DNA from: Pleurodeles waltl
Lineage: Eukaryota > Chordata > Amphibia > Caudata > Salamandridae
Reading direction: 5' to 3'
Length of the DNA stretch: 64,000 bases
NCBI RefSeq assembly: GCF_031143425.1
Contig: NC_090444.1
Location: 1,536,474,782 to 1,536,538,781, forward strand
Shown: piece by piece, positions 36,926 to 48,639 of the stretch
Layout: the number at the start of each line of letters is the position of its first letter
How positions within the stretch are numbered: position 1 is the stretch's first letter
Notes under the pieces: model-generated
What the model saw: only the letters and a program-made list of their open reading frames with translations
Databases searched by the model: none
What the model was told of the DNA's origin: nothing
Made by a program: the position numbers and the translations under genes

Positions 36926-37759
36926 CTTACCTGCATGTTTTCTAAATTAAATAAACAATTTCATACAAGAAAAACAGATAACCTTCAGAAGCCAAATTGT
37001 TGTTGAGACAGTTGATACCGTGATTTGACCTTCCAACTTCTATTGAGACTGATCGTAATACCCATTTTAAAAACGAGGTCTTGCATATAATCTGAACACC
37101 GTTTTAAATCAGTCAGAGGTTTCATTGTAATTATCAACCTCAATACTCTGGTGCTGTGGAAAGAGTGAAAGGAACTTTGTAAAACAAATTGACAACTGGT
37201 TTGAAATAGCCTGATGCTTTTTTCGCTTATTTTGAGGAGCATGAGAAGAACTTCCGAGAGAAAGACTGGGTTATCTCCCCATGGAGTCATGGGTAGAGCA
37301 CTGACGTTTCCATATGTTCCTTAAGCTGCACTAGTTTTAATATCTGATGACATTGTGCTAGATTATTGCAAGGGTCTGGCAGATATGGTGAGATGCTGTC
37401 TCTCATCAGGTCAATATGGCAACAAAGGAAATCAAGGATATTGCAAGTCAGGAATGAGCCTGGGAATTGGATTGCAGTCCGAAAACAAGCTTTGGAAGGT
37501 GGCGTATCAAGTGATCCTGAAGACAAATACTGCTGTGAAATGGGCAGGTGAGCCTCAGTGGATCCATACTGGTCATGCAATGAGAATGAGAGTTGCAGAA
37601 ACAGTGGATGTATCACTTGGTTCAGAGACAGGCACACAAAGTCGAGCTCGAGGACAAGCTCAAGTTTGCAGCATTAATTTAGAGGGGGTGAAGAAATTGA
37701 GAATTTCAAGAATTTTGAAACTGGCGAAGACAATGAGCAAAAGTAAACTGAAGAGTTGA
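36926..37759 (+). pseudogene. Endogenous retrovirus integrase, C-terminal half, broken (unit 1)
   Basis: Integrase joins proviral DNA to the host genome. Pieces appear in order in shifting frames: IETDRNTHFKNEV (about 37040, holding the second catalytic Asp), QPQYSGAVERVKGTL (about 37135-37180, holding the catalytic Glu) then a stop, RERKTGLSPHGVMGRAL (about 37255), DDIVLDYCKGLADMV (about 37345-37390), EPGNWIAVRKQALEGG (about 37450-37500), then after a frame change LKTNTAVKWAGEPQWIH (37517-37570). The last two are the C-terminal GPY/F-type module of gamma/epsilon-like retroviruses. The N-terminal zinc domain and first Asp are absent because the array unit starts here. Several stops and shifts make it inactive. 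Confidence 0.8.
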
Positions 37760-38145
37760 AGTTTCAGGTTAGTGGGATCTCTGACAAAGAACCCGAAATT
37801 CCTGAAATACAGCTTCAAAACACAGATCAGAGTGAAGAGCTGTTACAGTGTAAGAGTCAAAGGCATGAGTCACAACTAGAAGAGGAAGTTTCTGACCTGA
37901 GCAGTGAGAGGTTGCAGTTGAAGGTAAAAGTTAAAAAGACTCCCAGAGGAAAGAATAAGTTCACTGTGAATAGAGGAGACAAAGACAAAACTGATCAGAG
38001 CTCAAGGTTAAGCTCATGTTCAAGTTTGAGTTCGAATTTGAGTTTAAGTCAAAGTACCTTGGAGAGTAAACAATCTCTGGTAAGGACTGTGGCTGAAAGA
38101 GAAGAGTTGAGGAAGACAAACCAGGAAAGAAAATTAGAAAAATAA
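37756..38145 (+). pseudogene. Hydrophilic Ser/Glu/Lys-rich frame after integrase (unit 1)
   Basis: A 129-codon open frame follows and overlaps the end of the integrase frame by 4 nt. It begins on TTG rather than ATG, so it is probably part of a longer broken gene. It is rich in Glu, Lys and Ser, with a Ser/Leu run (about 38010-38060) from a degenerate AGTTTGAG-like DNA repeat. There is no signal peptide or membrane segment. By position it would be the 3' pol or start of env in a retrovirus; I cannot assign it. It is kept in all four copies with one Arg/Lys change (copies 3 and 4). Confidence 0.35.
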
Positions 38146-38242
38146 TACACTGTAAGCCAGTAGAGAAGAAATGTGAGAAACCTGCAGATGTAGAACTCGT
38201 GGAAGTGATCCACCAGTAGCTAAGAGATCATTGAGAAAGAGT

Positions 38243-40824
38243 TGCATAAAAGCACCCTTTTTGGCATGGTTAGCTCCCACTGGTATTTGCAACTGAAAGT
38301 GCACTGGGTTCCTTTTTACCAGGTCCCCAATCCCAGATCTCTTTCCCCAAAACTGCACAGTTGTTTCTCCAATATGCAAAATCTTTAGCACCCTCTGTAA
38401 GACCCAAGTAAATAGTACCCCTGGTAAATAGGGCCTGGGGTACACAATAGAGTCCCTAAGGGCTGAAGCACGAATTGTGCCACCCTGAAGGACCCCTTGC
38501 CAAGCACATGACAGGCTGCCACTGAGGGCTGTGTATCTTGGTGCAGACTAAAGTGAAAACACAGCATGGCACACAGTCTGTATGCCCTGTCCCCTAATCT
38601 GCATGCAATATATGTAAGTCACCCCTCTAGCAGGCCTTACAGTCCTGAGGCAGGGTGCATTATATTACAAGTGAAGGATATGCCCCTGCTATGTCTTTGT
38701 CGATTCCCAGACATAGTAAGTTACCAGGGAAGCCATTTTAAATATATGTGCTGGACACTGGTCACTACAAGTTCCCCAGATACATGATAGCTTCACTGAA
38801 GAGAGGGATATTTGGTGTCAAACATTTCATATTGTTGAACCCACAGTGATGCCGATGTTGGATTTACCAATACATATACCCGAGGGCACCTTAGAGGTGC
38901 CCCCTGAAAAACCTCCAACTACTAATGTTTCACCTGACTGGTCCCGACCAGTTCAGACACCTTAGCCACATTTCTGACCCCCTAAGGTGAGAGCCAGGGC
39001 TCTCAGAGCCCAGAGACAGAAGCCTGCACTGAGCGGGGGTGTTGACTCCTACTCCAAGCAGGATGGATATTCCAAGGCAGGAAGCTTCAAAGGCCTTGCC
39101 ACCTTTGTAATGCAGCCCAGGTCTCTCCAAATGGCACAGATGACCACTCCACCTATCCTAACCCCACTTTGTGGCAGCAAGACAAGCAGGAAAATTAGGC
39201 AGATTAGGAGGTGTGCCCACTTCATGCCAGTCCCACCCCTAAGGTGGACGAGCTGAAGTGGACACCACTTTTTAAGTTCCTCCATCTTGGTTTGGAAGGA
39301 ATTAGGCCACTAGGGTCAGGGTTATGCCCCCTTTCCAAAAGCTCATCATAGAAATGGTGTAGTCACCCTAAAGGTGAGCAACCCGTTGGCTACCATCTGA
39401 CACTCCATGTAACACCCCTAAATTTTGTATTTAGGTGGCACCCTTGAACTGCAGAAGTCAGATACTGACAACCTAAGAAGACCAAGGACAAAGAAGAGTC
39501 ACACCTGCAGAAGAGGAGAAAAGAAGCAGCTGACCTGGTACCAACCCGGCTAGCCAGTCTGCAATCCTTGATCGACTCAGCACTAAAAAAGATGGCTTGT
39601 CCTGAAGCTAAACCTCCAGAAACACAGGAGGACTGCCTGCCTTCGAAAAAAGGCTCAAGACTCCAGTGAGCTGCAAATCTGGTCCCGAGCCAAATCCAAA
39701 AAAGGATTCTGCAGCCCCCAGAATCACAAAGACCCGACTCCAGAAGTCACCACTGCACCCTCTGTCCACTACCAGAGGTGAAGTGGGCTACTGGTGCTAA
39801 CAAAGTTCCCCAGCTGTCCAGAGCCTGAGTCCATTGTGGTTTCACCCCTCCTGGACTCCCTGAATTCACCTGCAGCCTCTGCACACAGGCCCCCTCTCCC
39901 ACAGCCTCTGAGGTTAGAGAAACCAGACACCTAAAGCAACCACTACACCTGTTGCTGCCGGCCCGAGTTGAAGTGAACCCCTGGTGTCAAGAACGTTGCC
40001 CAGCTCTCCTGAGCTCAAGTCCACTGTTCTTTATTCCCTTTGAGACTCCACGACAACGTCTGCAGCCTCAGACCACAGGACCCCCCAACTGCCAGTGCTC
40101 CTGGACAAGGAAACCAGACGCCAAAGGACACCCCTGTATTCATCGCCTCTGGGCCCTGGTGAAGAGGGCCAAATATGCACCTATAACCCCGAGCACCCCA
40201 TGCTTGCGACTTACCTGTTGGTTGTTCCTGACTGGCCCCCCCAGCCAGAACCTGCACCCTAAATCCACAAAGACCAATCTGCATGGAAATACACTGGGCA
40301 CACAATGCCATACTATACCCCTGCACTCAGCTGTCCCAGTGCTGCCCGGAATACCCTATTGATGTCGTCCTGACCCTTGCCCCGTGCTCGCCTTAGGTCT
40401 ACAAGATTGGTCCTGTGAGTCATTGTAAAGTGCTTGTTTGCTAAATGTGTATTCCGTCAATAGGTTAACATTGAAGAACTCTGATATTGCACTGTTGATT
40501 TTTACAAGTGAAAAGAATGTATGCTTAAAAAGTACTTACCTTATAATGAAGATCTTGATTTCAAAGTATATATAAAAATAAGAGGTTTTTTTTCTAAATT
40601 GGTCTCAGATTTATTCTTTGAGTGTGTGTCTCATTTATTGCCTCTGTGAGTACAACAAATGCTTTGCACTACCCTCTGATAAGCCTAACTTCTCGGCTAC
40701 ACTACCACAAAATATAGCATTAGTCCTATCTACTTTTGCCTCTGCAAACCAATTGAGGATCCACTGGACTCTCTGCATGGTGTACTTCTTTCTAGTACAC
40801 CATATAGAGATCCAGCTTCCGACA
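38243..40824 (+). mobile_element. Solo LTR, 2.6 kb, inside the retroviral remnant (unit 1)
   Basis: The segment from TGCATAAAAGC to CTTCCGACA interrupts retroviral sequence and resembles, from memory, an abundant newt LTR ending CTTCCTACA. The interior is CT-rich, followed by an AT-rich 3' part with TATATATAAAAATAAG (about 40566) and the CTCTGATAAGCCTAACT segment. The flanking pentamers are AGAGT (38238-38242) and AGTGT (40825-40829), an imperfect target duplication. Frames within it (for example 39952-40362 plus and 40015-40326 minus) lack motifs and are not genes. Confidence 0.6.
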
Positions 40825-42140
40825 AGTGTTCCAAATTAAAAATATTCCTCACCCGAATGGATGTATTTAGCTACAGTTTCTGAAGAGGAAGAAGATGAAA
40901 CTGAATTTGATTACTATAGTTTCATGATTCAGTGTCAGTACAAGTTTGAGAGTGAATCTGAGACTGAGTTTGAGACAGAAGAAAAAAATACCTTGAATTG
41001 AATAATGAGACTTTTGAAACATTTTGAGACTGCCATTCAATAAAGGAACTGAGATATGAAGTAATTTATTTTAAATGATCTTTTGAAAAGAGTAGCTGTA
41101 AAGATTATTTTAAATTTTTGGTTTGTATATCACTTTAACAAAATAAGAAGGAAAGAAGAAAAATCTTTTTATAAGAAAGAATTTGTGCCTCAATAAATGA
41201 TGAAATACAGCAAAGGTTGAAAAACAGTAGTGTTAATAAAATTGATAATAATATTAGTCGTTTTAGAGAGAGTGTTATGCTATTGACACCTTTGGTGTAT
41301 GATTCAGATTATATTATTAATGCTAATTTTCAAATTACTACTAAAAGAAATGAGCACAAAATGATGTACCAGTTCATAGAGAATATTTACTTAGTGGATT
41401 TAAGGATAATGTTTGCTTATTAAAATGAATAAAGAATATGTAGCTATAAAAAAGATTAATATGTGTTACATTTGTGCTCATCTTCCTACATTACTGGAGA
41501 GGGTTCCAGTTATGTTCAGTTACCTATTTCATATTCTGGTAATATGAACATTACAACTTTTAATCAAGAGTATTTCCTTTCCCCCTATTTGACAGATTTT
41601 AATGTTTTTTTAGAATATTTGCCTCTGAGAAAAGATAATAAAGGAAACAAGGTGAATTCTTGAGAGTGATTGCACAAAGCAGACATGATACTAACACTAT
41701 TCAAGATTATAAATGTATTTTGAGTAGCAAAGAGCACAATTTCATTTTGAAAATAAATGAGAGGGGAGTAAAAGTTGTGAGAAACTGGGAAGAACAGAAA
41801 ATTGTGTTACAAAAGATATTGGAGGAAGAGGATTTTTGATTGACAGGGTAATATCCTAGATTGAGAATGGAGCAGGAAATGAGAGGTGAACTGTGTATGG
41901 TGAGGTGTGGTTCTTCAAAAAAAGGTAAAGTAGAATTAGTAGGAGAAAGTGCGTGTGCTATAGAAGTTATGAAGTCAGTGGGAATTATTTGATTGGAGGA
42001 GAACCTATAGTGAGGGGAATTTATTATGTTTGTTGGAAATTTGCTTATTTCAATTTTCAAAAATTGGATTGGTTCATGATGGAAAACAGCTTTGTTGTTT
42101 CCTAGGGTTTACCATATGGATGAGATAAATGAAGAACCTA
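40825..42140 (+). pseudogene. Probable retroviral env remnant, broken (unit 1)
   Basis: Broken frames continue the retroviral sequence beyond the solo LTR. An acidic stretch (ATVSEEEEDETEFDYY, about 40870-40920) is followed by frames 41217-41423 and 41463-41663. An alternative frame near 41458 reads MCYICAHLP, and near 41990-42050 reads LIGGEPIVRGIYYVC, ending with RVYHMDEINEE near 42105. A Cys-containing glycoprotein surface region placed 3' of integrase is what env would look like, but I see no clear fusion peptide or transmembrane anchor. Many stops. The env call is by position and loose resemblance. Confidence 0.4.
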
Positions 42141-42439
42141 GGGCCAAATGTGCATAGGTTTGGCTTTGCAATTTCCTAACTGCAAATATTTGCGGTTCGC
42201 AAATAGGAAATCGCAAACACCAATGTACCAATGTATCAATGTGTCTTTGACACAATGTGCAAGTTGCAGTGGGTGGCAAATAGACCTACCTCAGTAATAT
42301 TCATGAGGTAGGTCTCGCTTTGCGACCAACTGTGAATAGCAAGAATCACAGGGATGGTGGCCTGCTTGGGTCAGCAGACCACCATGTCTGTGATAGCTTT
42401 TTCAATAAAGCAATTTTTTTTAAATGCAGCCTTTTTTCC
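42141..42439. mobile_element. MITE-like piece (unit 1)
   Basis: Starts GGGCCAAATGTGCATAGG, a Harbinger-MITE-type edge, and contains inverted segments such as GCAAATATTTGC and TTTGCGGTTCGCAAA, and an ACCTACCTCAGTAATATTC/ATGAGGTAGGT palindrome (about 42284-42314). It ends against the TTAA of the next element. It has no coding. Confidence 0.45.
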
Positions 42440-43279
42440 TTAACCCCTTGTACGCCATGGACGTAATGGTTACATCCATGGCTGTGCCTCTCAGGTGCCA
42501 CGGACGTCACCATTACGTCCGAGTACCGACCCTCGGGGAAAGCGCTAGCCCAAGCGCCACACCACACTCCCGGTCAGGGTTGGAAGGGGAATTGCTTCCT
42601 CTTCCACCTGACCCCCCCATGTCGTCAAAGCGTGATTGCGTGCTGACATCATCAAAGGGTGCAAGAAGCACGGGAAGCCATTTGCTTCCAGCGTGTCTTC
42701 AAGGAGGAGGTGAGTTTCCTCCAGGATTGACCCCTCTGGTTGTCCACCCACTTTTGGAGTTAGTGAGAAAATTGTGTGGGAACTTGGTAGACGACTGTTT
42801 AACAAAGGTCACCATTTAAATGTAGATAACTTCTACACTGGAGTTCAGTTGTTTAAGGAGTTGTTCAGAGTGGACACTGTTGCTTGTGGCACAATCCGCT
42901 CTAATCGGAAAGGCTATCCAAGAGAGATTGTCTGTAAAAAACTTGAGAAGGGACAGTGCAGTGCCTTGCGGAATGATGAGCTGCCAGCTCTGAAATTTGT
43001 AGACAGGAAGGATGTGTACATGCTAACTACCATCCATGATGAGAGTACTTCACCTGTGGCTGTTTGGGGGCAAGTTGTTGAAGTGTGCCAACTCTGTGCA
43101 TTTTAGACTACAATAAGCATATTGGTGGTATTGATAGAGTAGATCAGAGGTTGGAACCTTACACTGCTGCTCGTAAGTTTTATGTTTGGTATAAGAAATT
43201 AGCGGTTCACCTGTTCCACATTGCAACTTTATTCGTTTTGACCTACAATTATCCTGATAAATATTATATATTTTTCTAA
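42440..43279 (+). pseudogene. piggyBac element remnant with transposase C-terminal half (unit 1)
   Basis: TTAA at 42440 is followed by CCCCTTGTACGCC and a subterminal palindromic zone. About 300 bp later the 5' region is fused directly to the middle of the transposase, an internal deletion that removes the N-terminus and first catalytic Asp. The frame 42774-43106 (GTG start, so not a true start) carries HHLNVDNFYTGVQLF with the second catalytic Asp, VACGTIRSNRKGYPREIV and DRKDVYMLTTIHDES. A frameshift then leads to 43085-43279 with DYNKHIGG[I/V]DRVDQRLEP, holding the third Asp. The C-terminal end and 3' terminal repeat are missing. Compared with the copy at 18468-19990 it is much better preserved. 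Confidence 0.85.
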
Positions 43280-43419
43280 ACACTGTGTGGTGTATTTTTG
43301 TGGTGCTATATGGTGGTATTGTATGATTTATTGCACAAATACTTTACACATTGCCTTCTAAGTTAAGCCTGACTGCTCGTGCCAAGCTACCAGAGGGTGG
43401 GCACAGGATAATCTTGGAT
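43280..43419 (+). repeat. LTR tail fragment, cut at the unit junction (unit 1)
   Basis: Matches the LTR portion 62741-62880 of the last copy, which continues to a TAACA end at 62966. Here it stops after ATCTTGGATTG, where the next unit starts. Confidence 0.8.
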
Positions 43420-43424
43420 TGGTA

Positions 43425-44246
43425 CTTACCTGCATGTTTTCTAAATTAAATAAACAATTTCATACAAGAAAAACAGATAACCTTCAGAAGCCAAATTGTT
43501 GTTGAGACAGTTGATACCGTGATTTGGCCTTCCAACTTCTATTGAGACTGATCGTGATACCCATTTTAAAAACGAGGTCTTGCACATAATCTGAACACCG
43601 TTTTAAATCAGTCAGAGGTTTCATTGTAATTATCAACCTCAATACTCTGGTGCTGTGGAAAGAGTGAAAGGAACTTTGTAAAACAAATTGACAACTGGTT
43701 TGAAATAGCCTGATGCTTTTTTCGCTTATTTTGAGGAGCATGAGAAGAACTTCCGAGAGAAAGACTGGGTTATCTCCCCATGGAGTCATGGGTAGAGCAC
43801 TGACGTTTCCATATGTTCCTTAAGCTGCACTAGTTTTAATATCTGATGACATTGTGCTAGATTATTGCAAGGGTCTGGCAGATATGGTGAGATGCTGTCT
43901 CTCATCAGGTCAATATGGCAACAAAGGAAATCAAGGATATTGCAAGTTAGGAATGAGCCTGGGAACTGGATTGCAGTCCGAAAACAAGCTTTGGAAGGTG
44001 GCGTATCAAGTGATCCTGAAGACAAATACTGCTGTGAAATGTGCAGGTGAGCCTCAGTGGATCCATACTTGTCACGCAATGAGAATGAGAGTTGCAGAAA
44101 CAGTGGATGTATCACTTGGTTCAGAGACAGGCACACAAAGTCAAGCTCGAGGAAAAGCTCAAGTTTGCAGCATTAATTTAGAGGGGGTGAAGAAATTGAG
44201 AATTTCAAGAATTTTGAAACTGGCGAAGACAATGAGCAAAAGTTAA
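43425..44246 (+). pseudogene. Endogenous retrovirus integrase end, broken (unit 2)
   Basis: Same pieces as unit 1, with TAVKCAGEPQWIHTC in the C-terminal module where unit 1 has W and G. The last frame closes four codons earlier through a TAA (about 44244). Confidence 0.8.
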
Positions 44247-44254
44247 CTGAAGAG

Positions 44255-44644
44255 TTGAAGTTTCAGGTTAGTGGGATCTCTGACAAAGAACCCGAAATTC
44301 CTGAAATACAGCTTCAAAACACAGATCAGAGTGAAGAGCTGTTACAGTGTAAGAGTCAAAGGCATGAGTCACAACTAGAAGAGGAAGTTTCTGACCTGAG
44401 CAGTGAGAGGTTGCAGTTGAAGGTAAAAGTTAAAAAGACTCCCAGAGGAAAGAATAAGTTCACTGTGAATAGAGGAGACAAAGACAAAACTGATCAGAGC
44501 TCAAGGTTAAGCTCATGTTCAAGTTTGAGTTCGAATTTGAGTTTAAGTCAAAGTACCTTGGAGAGTAAACAATCTCTGGTAAGGACTGTGGCTGAAAGAG
44601 AAGAGTTGAGGAAGACAAACCAGGAAAGAAAATTAGAAAAATAA
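44255..44644 (+). pseudogene. Hydrophilic frame after integrase (unit 2)
   Basis: Identical in predicted peptide to unit 1; TTG rather than ATG start. Function not recognised. Confidence 0.35.
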
Positions 44645-44741
44645 TACACTGTAAGCCAGTAGAGAAGAAATGTGAGAAACCTGCAGATGTAGAACTCGTG
44701 GAAGTGATCCACCAGTAGCTAAGAGATCATTGAGAAAGAGT

Positions 44742-47323
44742 TGCATAAAAGCACCCTTTTTGGCATGGTTAGCTCCCACTGGTATTTGCAACTGAAAGTG
44801 CACTGGGTTCCTTTTTACCAAGTCCCCAATCCCAGATCTCTTTCCCCAAAACTGCACAGTTGTTTCTCCAATATGCAAAATCTTTAGCACCCTCTGTAAG
44901 ACCCAAGTAAATAGTACCCCTGGTAAATAGGGCCTGGGGTACACATAAGAGTCCCTAAGGGCTGAAGCACGAATTGTGCCACCCTGAAGGACCCCTTGCC
45001 AAGCACATGACAGGCTGCCACTGAGGGCTGTGTATCTTGGTGCAGACTAAAGTGAAAACACAGCATGGCACACAGTCTGTATGCCCTGTCCCCTAATCTG
45101 CATGCAATATATGTAAGTCACCCCTCTAGCAGGCCTTACAGTCCTGAGGCAGGGTGCATTATATTACAAGTGAAGGATATGCCCCTGCTATGTCTTTGTC
45201 GATTCCCAGACATAGTAAGTTACCAGGGAAGCCATTTTAAATATATGTGCTGGACACTGGTCACTACAAGTTCCCCAGATACATGATAGCTTCACTGAAG
45301 AGAGGGATATTTGGTGTCAAACATTTCATATTGTTGAACCCACAGTGATGCCGATGTTGGATTTACCAATACATATACCCGAGGGCACCTTAGAGGTGCC
45401 CCCTGAAAAACCTCCAACTACTAATGTTTCACCTGACTGGTCCCGACCAGTTCAGACACCTTAGCCACATTTCTGACCCCCTAAGGTGAGAGCCAGGGCT
45501 CTCAGAGCCCAGAGACAGAAGCCTGCACTGAGCGGGGGTGTTGACTCCTACTCCAAGCAGGATGGATATTCCAAGGCAGGAAGCTTCAAAGGCCTTGCCA
45601 CCTTTGTAATGCAGCCCAGGTCTCTCCAAATGGCACAGATGACCACTCCACCTATCCTAACCCCACTTTGTGGCAGCAAGACAAGCAGGAAAATTAGGCA
45701 GATTAGGAGGTGTGCCCACTTCATGCCAGTCCCACCCCTAAGGTGGACGAGCTGAAGTGGACACCACTTTTTAAGTTCCTCCATCTTGGTTTGGAAGGAA
45801 TTAGGCCAGTAGGGTCAGGGTTATGCCCCCTTTCCAAAAGCTCATCATAGAAATGGTGTAGTCACCCTAAAGGTGAGCAACCCGTTGGCTACCATCTGAC
45901 ACTCCATGTAACACCCCTACATTTTGTATTTAGGTGGCACCCTTGAACTGCAGAAGTCAGATACTGACAACCTAAGAAGACCAAGGACAAAGAAGAGTCA
46001 CACCTGCAGAAGAGGAGAAAAGAAGCAGCTGACCTGGTACCAACCCGGCTAGCCAGTCTGCAATCCTTGATGGACTCAGCACTAAAAAAGATGGCTTGTC
46101 CTGAAGCTAAACCTCCAGAAACACAGGAGGACTGCCTGCCTTCGAAAAAAGGCTCAAGACTCCAGTGAGCTGCAAATCTGGTCCCGAGCTAACTCCAAAA
46201 AAGGATTCTGCAGCCCCCAGAATCACAAAGACCCGACTCCAGAAGTCACCACTGCACCCTCTGTCCACTACCAGAGGTGAAGTGGGCTACTGGTGCTAAC
46301 AAAGTTCCCCAGCTGTCCAGAGCCTGAGTCCATTGTGGTTTCACCCCTCCTGGACTCCCTGAATTCACCTGCAGCCTCTGCACACAGGCCCCCTCTCCCA
46401 CAGCCTCTGAGGTTAGAGAAACCAGACACCTAAAGCAACCACTACACCTGTTGCTGCCGGCCCGAGTTGAAGTGAACCCCTGGTGTCAAGAACGTTGCCC
46501 AGCTCTCCTGAGCTCAAGTCCACTGTTCTTTATTCCCTTTGAGACTCCACGACAACGTCTGCAGCCTCAGACCACAGGACCCCCCAACTGCCAGTGCTCC
46601 TGGACAAGGAAACCAGACGCCAAAGGACACCCCTGTATTCATCGCCTCTGGGCCCTGGTGAAGAGGGCCAAATATGCACCTATAACCCCGAGCACCCCAT
46701 GCTTGCGACTTACCTGTTGGTTGTTCCTGACTGGCCCCCCCAGCCAGAACCTGCACCCTAAATCCACAAAGACCAATCTGCATTGAAATACACTGGGCAC
46801 ACAATGCCATACTATACCCCTGCACTCAGCTGTCCCAGTGCTGCCCGGAATACCCTATTGATGTCGTCCTGACCCTTGCCCCGTGCTCGCCTTAGGTCTA
46901 CAAGATTGGTCCTGTGAGTCATTGTAAAGTGCTTGTTTGCTAAATGTGTATTCCGTCAATAGGTTAACATTGAAGAACTCTGATATTGCACTGTTGATTT
47001 TTACAAGTGAAAAGAATGTATGCTTAAAAAGTACTTACCTTATAATGAAGATCTTGATTTCAAAGTATATATAAAAATAAGAGGTTTTTTTTCTAAATTG
47101 GTCTCAGATTTATTCTTTGAGTGTGTGTCTCATTTATTGCCTCTGTGAGTACAACAAATGCTTTGCACTACCCTCTGATAAGCCTAACTTCTCGGCTACA
47201 CTACCACAAAATATAGCATTAGTCCTATCTACTTTTGCCTCTGCAAACCAATTGAGGATCCACTGGACTCTCTGCATGGTGTACTTCTTTCTAGTACACC
47301 ATATAGAGATCCAGCTTCCGACA
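44742..47323 (+). mobile_element. Solo LTR (unit 2)
   Basis: Same position and ends as in unit 1, so it was inserted before the array formed. It carries most of the private substitutions of unit 2. Confidence 0.6.
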
Positions 47324-48639
47324 AGTGTTCCAAATTAAAAATATTCCTCACCCGAATGGATGTATTTAGCTACAGTTTCTGAAGAGGAAGAAGATGAAAC
47401 TGAATTTGATTACTATAGTTTCATGATTCAGTGTCAGTACAAGTTTGAGAGTGAATCTGAGACTGAGTTTGAGACAGAAGAAAAAAATACCTTGAATTGA
47501 ATAATGAGACTTTTGAAACATTTTGAGACTGCCATTCAATAAAGGAACTGAGATATGAAGTAATTTATTTTAAATGATCTTTTGAAAAGAGTAGCTGTAA
47601 AGATTATTTTAAATTTTTGGTTTGTATATCACTTTAACAAAATAAGAAGGAAAGAAGAAAAATCTTTTTATAAGAAAGAATTTGTGCCTCAATAAATGAT
47701 GAAATACAGCAAAGGTTGAAAAACAGTAGTGTTAATAAAATTGATAATAATATTAGTCGTTTTAGAGAGAGTGTTATGCTATTGACACCTTTGGTGTATG
47801 ATTCAGATTATATTATTAATGCTAATTTTCAAATTACTACTAAAAGAAATGAGCACAAAATGATGTACCAGTTCATAGAGAATATTTACTTAGTGGATTT
47901 AAGGATAATGTTTGCTTATTAAAATGAATAAAGAATATGTAGCTATAAAAAAGATTAATATGTGTTACATTTGTGCTCATCTTCCTACATTACTGGAGAG
48001 GGTTCCAGTTATGTTCAGTTACCTATTTCATATTCTGGTAATATGAACATTACAACTTTTAATCAAGAGTATTTCCTTTCCCCTTATTTGACAGATTTTA
48101 ATGTTTTTTTAGAATATTTGCCTCTGAGAAAAGATAATAAAGGAAACAAGGTGAATTCTTGAGAGTGATTGCACAAAGCAGACATGATACTAACACTATT
48201 CAAGATTATAAATGTCTTTTGAGTAGCAAAGAGCACAATTTCATTTTGAAAATAAATGAGAGGGGAGTAAAAGTTGTGAGAAACTGGGAAGAACAGAAAA
48301 TTGTGTTACAACAGATATTGGAGGAAGAGGATTTTTGATTGACAGGGTAATATCCTAGATTGAGAATGGAGCAGGAAATGAGAGGTGAACTGTGTATGGT
48401 GAGGTGTGGTTCTTCAAAAAAAGGTAAAGTAGAATTAGTAGGAGAAAGAGCGTGTGCTATAGAAGTTATGAAGTCAGTGGGAATTATTTGATTGGAGGAG
48501 AACCTATAGTGAGGGGAATTTATTATGTTTGTTGGAAAATTGCTTATTTCAATTTTCAAAAATTGGATTGGTTCATGATGGAAAACAGCTTTGTTGTTTC
48601 CTAGGGTTTACCATATGGATGAGATAAATGAAGAACCTA
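47324..48639 (+). pseudogene. Probable env remnant (unit 2)
   Basis: Same broken frames as in unit 1 with a few substitutions, for example CAACAGATATTGG where unit 1 has CAAAAGATATTGG. Confidence 0.4.

Larger units (their letters stand above)
36921..43419 (+). repeat. Array unit 1 (6499 bp)
   Basis: Leftmost copy. Its left flank reads ACATCTTGGTACTTACC. It carries private variants, for example TTTGACC at about 37024 where the others have TTTGGCC, GGTATTGATAG at about 43127 where the others have GGTGTTGATAG, and CACAATAGAG at about 38443 where the others have CACATAAGAG. Confidence 0.95.

Noticed and set aside
36985..37637. Minus-strand frames of 101 and 116 codons repeated in all array units
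   Set aside because: They are antisense to the integrase remnant, whose plus-strand motifs are clear.
39952..40362. Frames of 103-136 codons conserved in four copies
   Set aside because: Conservation reflects recent duplication of the whole unit, not selection; they lie in a solo LTR, and a single change (TGG to TTG context at 40284) truncates the plus frame in units 2 and 4.
42774..43106. Functional piggyBac gene or domesticated exon
   Set aside because: The apparent start is GTG inside a longer family domain, the N-terminal half is missing and the frame shifts before the third catalytic Asp.
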